In this document: one piece after another, positions 7,801 through 12,500 of the stretch
Layout of the letters: each line of letters starts with the position of its first letter
Numbering within the stretch: the stretch's first letter is position 1
Source: Salpingoeca rosetta
Taxonomy: Eukaryota > Opisthokonta > Choanoflagellata > Craspedida > Salpingoecidae
DNA: 12,500 nt
Direction: 5' to 3'
Assembly: GCF_000188695.1 (NCBI RefSeq)
Contig: NW_004754919.1
Location: forward strand, 1,277,096-1,289,595
Made by a program: the position numbers and the translations under genes
The notes under the pieces: model-generated
Told to the model about the DNA's origin: nothing
What the model saw: only the letters and a program-made list of their open reading frames with translations
The model's database searches: none

Positions 7801-10800
7801 TTGGACCAGTCAATTCTCACTGCGGTTGATGCCGTGTACTCCGAAAGCTGGAATCTTGCTCGTCAGATTACAACTTACTTCATGACGGGTGATGAGCTGC
7901 TCGCTCGGTTTGAAGATCTCGGACGAGCATTGCGTGATGTCAAGTCCACCAACGCCCTGCACGCTGCAGACTTGAAGCTCGTCAGCGACGAGCAGGCCAA
8001 GGAGTGGGAGGTCAAGCTCATCAACATGCAGCAATCGATGCACGAGTTCTTCCTCAGCGAGTGCATGTATGCAGAGGATAACATGCAGCGGTGTTGCTTT
8101 GCACTTGCCAAGGAACAACTCAATCTCCTACAGGCGTGCCTTGGAGCTGTTGCCCAAGAACTTGAGGGTCTGGACGATGTACAGGCGCGCATCAGCGACC
8201 TCAAAGCAAGCATTCTCAAGGGCCCCGAGGAGGCTGTTGCTGCCTTTGAGGGCTTGACATTGGAGGAAACCACCCGCAACCCACCACAGATTCTGACGCA
8301 CCTTGAGCAGGAGAGCGCACACATCAAGTCAGCGGTGAACGAGCACATGAGGAAGCTGCTGTCAGATTTTCGTGCACGATTGACAGCGGAAGACGTGACA
8401 AACGTAAACCAGGAGACAGTGACTCAACACTTGGACCACTTCAAGGCCCTCTGCCCTGACGACATCCAGCAGCAAGTGGACGTGGTCGCCGATGAAATTT
8501 TGGCGACGCTTCGCCAGCGCATCGCAACGCGCGCAAATCAGCTTGAGGAGCGTTTGGAACAGGATGACTGGGATGCTGTCAGGGCAGACGTGGAGGCGGC
8601 TCGCAAGCGAACAGGCGGCGAATTGTCAACCAAGATCTATGCGCAACTCACCGCAAAGGTCGAAGCCATCGCTGATGAGGCCTTATGCGCTCTCGACCGA
8701 AAACACGGACGCCAAGTGTTGCAGGCCGTGAGGCGTCTCGCCAAGTGCAAGGAGGTTGGCGTGCCAGCTGCCGCAGCAAAGCTGAAGGGGATCGTGCAGC
8801 AAACAAGGACCAAGCTCAGCAATGAGGTCCACATTATTGCTGATATGTTGGCCGCCCCACAACTCACCGAGACAGGAGCCGTCACACACGATGCAGTTGG
8901 GGCGTTCGTGAGCAGCTTTATCTACGCGCTCTATTTGGAGACGGCAGGCAATGTTGCCATCAAGCCGGCGACTCCAGCGGCAGGTGGTGCTGCGCTCAGT
9001 CGCTCTCTCAGCTTTGACGAGGCCGGCTCCATCCTGGATGACCTCTTCCAACGCGCCCATTCCTGTTCCGACGCAGCCGCGAAGCTTATGGAGGACGTGA
9101 ACAACTTGAAGTCTGCAATGAAGGAGCTCGAAGCTTCCAAAGTCGACTGGAAACAGTTTGCTGTCGGCAACACAGACTCGCTGGTGTACCAGTGTCGTCT
9201 CCTCGCTGCTCTCGGGACAGAACTGGCGAAGCCGTTGATCGCGCGGGAACTCAACCCTGGACCAGATGTGGTAGATGCCTGCATCAAATGCAAGGACAAC
9301 CTGGACAAGGCGCTCAAGGATGTGGACGAGCTGACGAGCCAGTGGTGCGAAACGAGCCAATCCATCGACGTGCTCGACGCTCGTTTCAACGTCAACTCAG
9401 AGGAGAGGCACAAGGCCTACTCGCGGCTGTACTGCACCCAGCGCTTGCTTGACCTGACCCATGACCTCGTCTCCTACGCCAATAACGGTGGCACTGCCCA
9501 GCTGAGACGGGTCAACTTTGCAGATTTTGTGGACACACAGGAGCAACAGATCAGCATGAGGCTCAAGAGTGCGCAAGCGTCCCGCAAGTACGACGAGCTG
9601 AATAGCCTCATGGACCACCTGAACAACATTGCTGCGCTCAGAAATGCCAAGCCACCGCCGTCTCTGGCAAAGTCAGTCGGATCCAAGCCAAGCTCTCCGT
9701 CGAAGGGCAAGCGAGGCAAAGGACGAGGCCGAGGGTCGAAACGAACCCTTCCGGAGCGATCGAATGGAGCGCGCCAGGCTTTTCAAACACCAGCGATGAT
9801 GGACCTTCAAACCCATCTCATGGAAGATGCGAACAAGCTGGTCGGCGAGTTGAAGCGCGCAAGAAGCAACGACGCCATTGCGCGCGCTTTGGTTGAGCTT
9901 CAGAAGATGGCTGACGGCGTGGAGTGTGTTCGTGATAGCATCACTCGGCAAGTGAGCGATTTCCTGGAGGTGTACAACAGGAAGAGCGAGACAAGCATCC
10001 CCAAACTTGGGCTGTGCCTTGAGCAACTCAAGTCGCCCGAAGCACAGCGTGTGCTGCAAGGATATGACGTGTTCACTGGGTATCTGCGTCGCCTCTTCAA
10101 CAACAAGATCAGCTCTGTGGGCATCGACGACGCGCTGAAGACGCTGTTGAAGGATGGCATCAATCACATGAGTGACAGCCACAAAACGGATCTCAAGACC
10201 ATGTATGATGAATTCTTGAAGCTGTACCACGACAACCTGAAAATGATCAAGGATGGGCAAAAGGCGGTGGACGCCCTTGCTGCTCGTGCCAAGACTTGCG
10301 CAGCCAAGGTGATGGACGAGCCTGATTTGCACAAGGATCAGCTCGATTGGACCGTTGACATGAAGGATGCGCTGCCACGACTTGTCGCCAACATCTTTGG
10401 CATGTGGACGCTGCACCATGCCAGCAACTCAAACCAGGCACGCGAGGAGCTCCTGCAGCCACACCCTTCCCAAGCCCTGGCCATCTTCCGCCTGCTTGGC
10501 GTTGGCACTGCGAAAGACGAGCTGCACTCCAACCTTGTGCAGGTCCTGACAGGACAAGGCAAAGCCGTCATCTTGGCTGTCACAGCATCTGTGCTTGCGC
10601 TGTACGGCATGCACGCCAGCGTCGCCTGCTACTCCGAGTACCTCAGCGTTCGTGACCACAAGGACTTCTCATTCTTGTTTGACAAGCTTGGCGTGGCTGA
10701 TTGTATCGAGTACGGCACGTTCAACGCCCTGTGCGAGTCGCACATCAACAAGGAGGGTGACATCCGCGAGCGCGTGCAGCACCTGATTCAAGAAGACGAG

Positions 10801-12500
10801 TTCTGGAAGCCTGGTCTAGTGAAGCGTGCCAAGGACAAAGCAGCTGCCTGGAAGGACAAGGCAGCAAGCTACTTCCCTGGAGGCACCAGCTCATCCAAGG
10901 TCCCACGGCCTCGCGTGCTGTTGATTGACGAGGTGGACGTGGCACTCGACCCAAGCATCATGAGCAACACGTACGCGCCCAACTGCAAAGTGACCAACCA
11001 AGCAATCAGGAAGTTGGTGATGTTCTTGTGGGACAACCGCGCAAGCAGGCTTACGTTTGCCAGGGTGTCCACCTCCGAGCAATACCAGTCTGTGCTGTCC
11101 TCACTGCAAGCCCCCTATCACGGTCTCCTCCGAAGCTGCGTGAACGCCATGATTATTGACCTGCAATCGTATGAGAACCACGGGTACGTGTTTGAGGGCG
11201 GCCGCATCGGTTACAAGCTGCACGACACCATCAACTACAAGATGCGCATGCGCTACAAGACCTTGTTTGCGCTCATGCACGAGCTTGAGAAGGCCGGAAC
11301 AGATGTCCACCGATCAAAGGACGTCAACACGGAACTCACCTTCCTCATCAACTGTGGCGCCTTCTCGTACTTTGAGGTGCAGCGCACGTTCGCCTGCACA
11401 CTCGGTGTGACGGGCACGCTCAAGGACCTGTCTGCTCCCGAGTTCAAGGTTTTGAAGGAAGACTACGGCATTCAGACATGCACGGTGATGCCGTCCATGT
11501 TTGGCGCGTCGCAGCTCAAGCCGTTTGAGGCAAACGACCTGAAGATTGTGCCCGCTGACCAGTACCATCTGACCACCACCCAGGAGATTCGCAAGCGCCA
11601 TGGACAGGGCCGTCCGGTGATTGTTCTGTTTGAGACGGAGAGAGACTTGCAAGAGTACTACCGGCACGACTCCCTTGGCGCCCTCATGCAGAACGTGCAG
11701 ATTCTGAGCGAGACGCTCTCCGCTTCAGAGAAGGAGACGATTGTGCGCAAGGCAACGCAGCAGAAGCGCATCACCCTTTGCACCCGCTCGTTTGGGCGCG
11801 GCGTGGACTTCCAGGTGCGTGACCCGGCCATCCCAGACAAGGGCGGCGTGCACGTGCTGCAAACGTTCTTGGCAGAGACGATGGCTGAGGAGCGGCAGTG
11901 CATGGGCCGCACGGCTCGGCAGGGTGAGCCAGGCAGCTACTCGATGGTGCTGTGCCGTGAGCAGCTAGAGAAGTTTGATGTGGACTTTGAAGCGCTCGAC
12001 AAGCAGGAGAGCAGTCACGAGCTGCGCAAGTATCTTCACAAGAGGCGGGATGAGGCGTTTGCGAAGAAGTTCAAGCAGTCGTACGAGATTGCGCGGGCTG
12101 TGAAGAAGGAGCACGAGGAATCGATGGCGTTCCTTGAGGAACTGAGTGACGAGCGCAAGGCTGAAGTGGTGAAGAAGCTTGAGAAGTGGAACTACACGCG
12201 CGAGGTGGCCTCCAAGGTCACGCGCACATTCTACGCACTCGATTGCACGTGCTCCATGGGCACAAATCTCAAGAAGACGGCACAGGTCATTGGCGTGGTC
12301 TTTGAGCGCATCGAGAAGATCCTCACAGATGCCGGCTTGCTTGGCAACAGCGACGTTGCAGTGCAGCTGGCGGCATACCGCAACTACAACGTGGATGCAG
12401 ACCAGCTGTTGCAGGTGTCTGGGTGGGAGCAGAACCCGCTTGCGCTGCGGCAGTTTCTGTTTGGCCTGGACGTGAACGGTGGCTGGGGCAACGAAGCGAT
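3340..12500 (+). CDS. Giant multidomain protein: P-loop GTPase, helical repeats, SecA-like motor, VWA (3' end outside window)
   Basis: My model is join(3340..3795,4063..4609,4907..>12500), giving 2865 complete residues before the window ends. The start at 3340 has A at -3 and is the first Met after pyrimidine-rich untranslated sequence. Introns are GTGAGT...CATCCAG (phase 0) and GTCAGA...TTGCAG (phase 1). Domains: disordered charged N-terminus (1-150); GTPase-like domain (about 245-430); helical region with a Thr13 tract at 732-744 (430-1915); basic Ser/Gly/Arg/Lys linker (1915-1960); helical lead-in (1960-2180); SecA-like DEAD motor (about 2185-2720); VWA domain from about 2776, cut by the window edge. 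No signal peptide or obvious membrane segment is visible, so a cytosolic site is likely. The order suggests a nucleotide-switched ATP-driven remodelling machine, but that function is inferred. Proteins with the GTPase-like module or the SecA/VWA modules occur, from memory, in several protists and invertebrates; I recognise no named gene. Confidence 0.85.
3796..4062 (+). other. Intron 1 of the large gene, in frame and stop-free
   Basis: The donor is G|GTGAGT and the acceptor is GTCATCCAG. The length is 267 nt, a multiple of three, and the frame stays open throughout, so retention would insert 89 residues including a Val-Cys run from the TG repeat. The insert does not look like protein: it is microsatellite followed by CT- and C-rich tract, typical of an intron. 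Splicing is the better reading. Confidence 0.8.
3888..3931. repeat. (GT)n microsatellite in intron 1 of the large gene
   Basis: A perfect run of about 22 GT units roughly 90 nt after the donor. A C9 run follows nearer the acceptor (4014-4022). Confidence 0.97.
4610..4906 (+). other. Intron 2 of the large gene (297 bp)
   Basis: The donor is CAG|GTCAGA and the acceptor is TTTGCAG. It splits the Gly codon of DTPG (phase 1); joining gives DTPGIGDNCG, which continues the GTPase pattern. The frame would hit TGA at 4846 if it were retained. The contents are CA arrays (about 4677-4810), a CT run (4811-4844) and about 60 nt of ordinary sequence before the acceptor. Confidence 0.85.
4677..4844. repeat. 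CA array followed by (CT)n
   Basis: CA-rich arrays with CG and AT interruptions run from 4677 to 4810 and pass directly into a perfect CT run of 17 units (4811-4844). All lie within intron 2 of the large gene. Confidence 0.95.
5241..9660 (+). other. Long alpha-helical region with degenerate helical repeats
   Basis: Residues about 440-1915 are Leu/Ala/Glu/Arg/Gln-rich and largely amphipathic. A loose motif of about 20 residues, a short helix with an acidic turn, an aromatic residue, then xxAxxxxxxL, recurs: [20 protein letters not shown] (510-529), [20 protein letters not shown] (1273-1292) and [20 protein letters not shown] (1550-1569), with weaker forms near 678 and, before the GTPase domain, in [17 protein letters not shown]. 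This suggests a helical solenoid or spectrin/coiled-coil-like stalk. No enzyme motif is visible. A Thr13 tract at 732-744 lies in a Ser/Gly/Thr linker between helices. Confidence 0.55.
6097..6135. repeat. ACA/ACG trinucleotide repeat encoding Thr13
   Basis: Nine ACA codons followed by four ACG codons encode thirteen Thr in a row (residues 732-744), within a Ser/Gly/Thr-rich linker. It is in frame and coding. Confidence 0.95.
9652..9780 (+). other. Basic low-complexity linker (possible NLS or RNA/lipid contact)
   Basis: Residues about 1917-1959 include [18 protein letters not shown] followed by a GRGRG-type basic stretch, then ERSNGARQ. This separates the helical region from the motor half. 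The Lys/Arg clusters would fit a nuclear localisation signal, and the Ser-Pro steps could be kinase targets; neither is proven. Confidence 0.5.
10461..12060 (+). other. SecA-like DEAD motor domain with altered Walker A
   Basis: Residues about 2185-2720. The Q-motif-like PHPSQ (2186-2190) precedes Walker A TGQGKA (2216-2221); SecA normally has TGEGKT or [16 protein letters not shown] follows. Walker B is DEVD (2342-2345), 122 residues after the Walker A Lys, as in SecA's DEVD. The SecA GMTGTA counterpart is GVTGTL (2501-2506), 160 residues after DEVD, with a span between them resembling the SecA preprotein cross-linking insert position (EGGRIGYK). The second RecA lobe has FGRGVDF (2630-2636) for SecA AGRGTDI, and [11 protein letters not shown] (2668-2678) for GRSGRQGDPGS with both arginines kept. 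SecA uses ATP to push polypeptides through membranes; here there is no plastid transit peptide and no SecYEG partner in sight, so the substrate is unknown. Confidence 0.8.
12226..12500 (+). other. VWA domain, N-terminal part (truncated by window edge)
   Basis: Strand [11 protein letters not shown] supplies the metal-ion-dependent adhesion site in DxTxS form (Asp2780, Thr2782, Ser2784). A helix [16 protein letters not shown], strand [11 protein letters not shown] and later GGWGNEA follow. From memory, the YR-Y and GGWGNEAIE elements are typical of the VWA type found with alpha-kinases and of similar protist proteins. The C-terminal half of the fold, and anything beyond it, lie outside the window. 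Confidence 0.7.

Noticed and set aside
5062..10419. Long antisense open frames over the big exon (for example 5062-5958, 6466-7335 and 9673-10419, minus strand)
   Set aside because: They lie opposite a continuous plus-strand frame with clear domain motifs and show no motifs of their own; codon bias of the sense strand explains them.
10461..12060. Bacterial contamination carrying secA
   Set aside because: The motor lies in the same frame as an upstream spliced eukaryotic part, lacks SecA's DEARTPL sequence after DEVD, and is fused to VWA; it is a diverged eukaryotic relative.
1..12500. CRISPR array, transposon, tRNA or rRNA
   Set aside because: The repeats are simple-sequence microsatellites without spacers; I saw no terminal repeats, transposase motifs or tRNA-like cloverleaf.

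Overview
The window looks like nuclear DNA of a unicellular eukaryote. It has spliced genes with GT-AG introns, long dinucleotide microsatellites, Kozak-type start contexts and no bacterial operon layout. A phosphotyrosine-binding (PTB/PID)-like domain on the minus strand, the intron style and the moderately GC-rich coding sequence suggest a holozoan protist, most likely a choanoflagellate. Salpingoeca rosetta or a relative is a guess I could not check.

Layout: (1) 1-291 is 3' flank of the minus-strand gene, with a long AC repeat at the left edge. (2) 292-2520, minus strand, is a seven-exon gene that I assembled by hand from splice signals and reading-frame phase. It gives a complete 306-residue PTB-like protein whose domain is interrupted by a low-complexity insert of about 115 residues. 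(3) 2521-3339 is the head-to-head intergenic region. It holds three TGACTCA (bZIP/AP-1 type) sites within 39 bp and probably serves both genes. (4) 3340-12500, plus strand, is a very large gene that runs off the right edge: exon 1 3340-3795, exon 2 4063-4609, exon 3 4907 to beyond 12500 (7594 bp open without a stop). At least 2865 residues are encoded.

The large protein is the most notable item. In order it has a charged disordered N-terminus with a PPPY motif, a P-loop GTPase-like domain ([17 protein letters not shown]), about 1700 residues of mostly alpha-helical sequence with degenerate helical repeats and a 13-Thr tract, a basic linker, a SecA-like DEAD-type motor (TGQGKA, DEVD, VTGT, GRGVDF, GRTARQG), and the start of a von Willebrand factor A (VWA) domain (DCTCS, GGWGNEA). 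A GTPase switch, a SecA-type translocase motor and an adhesion/metal-binding VWA domain in one eukaryotic chain is unusual. The motor's Walker A ends in Lys-Ala instead of Lys-Ser/Thr, so ATP hydrolysis may be weakened or lost.

Most introns in the minus-strand gene share one architecture: UG-repeat sequence just inside the donor and CU-rich sequence towards the acceptor. Most microsatellites in the window are therefore intronic, and the others supply Thr tracts in both proteins. Nothing in the sequence shows that the two genes work together beyond the shared promoter region.
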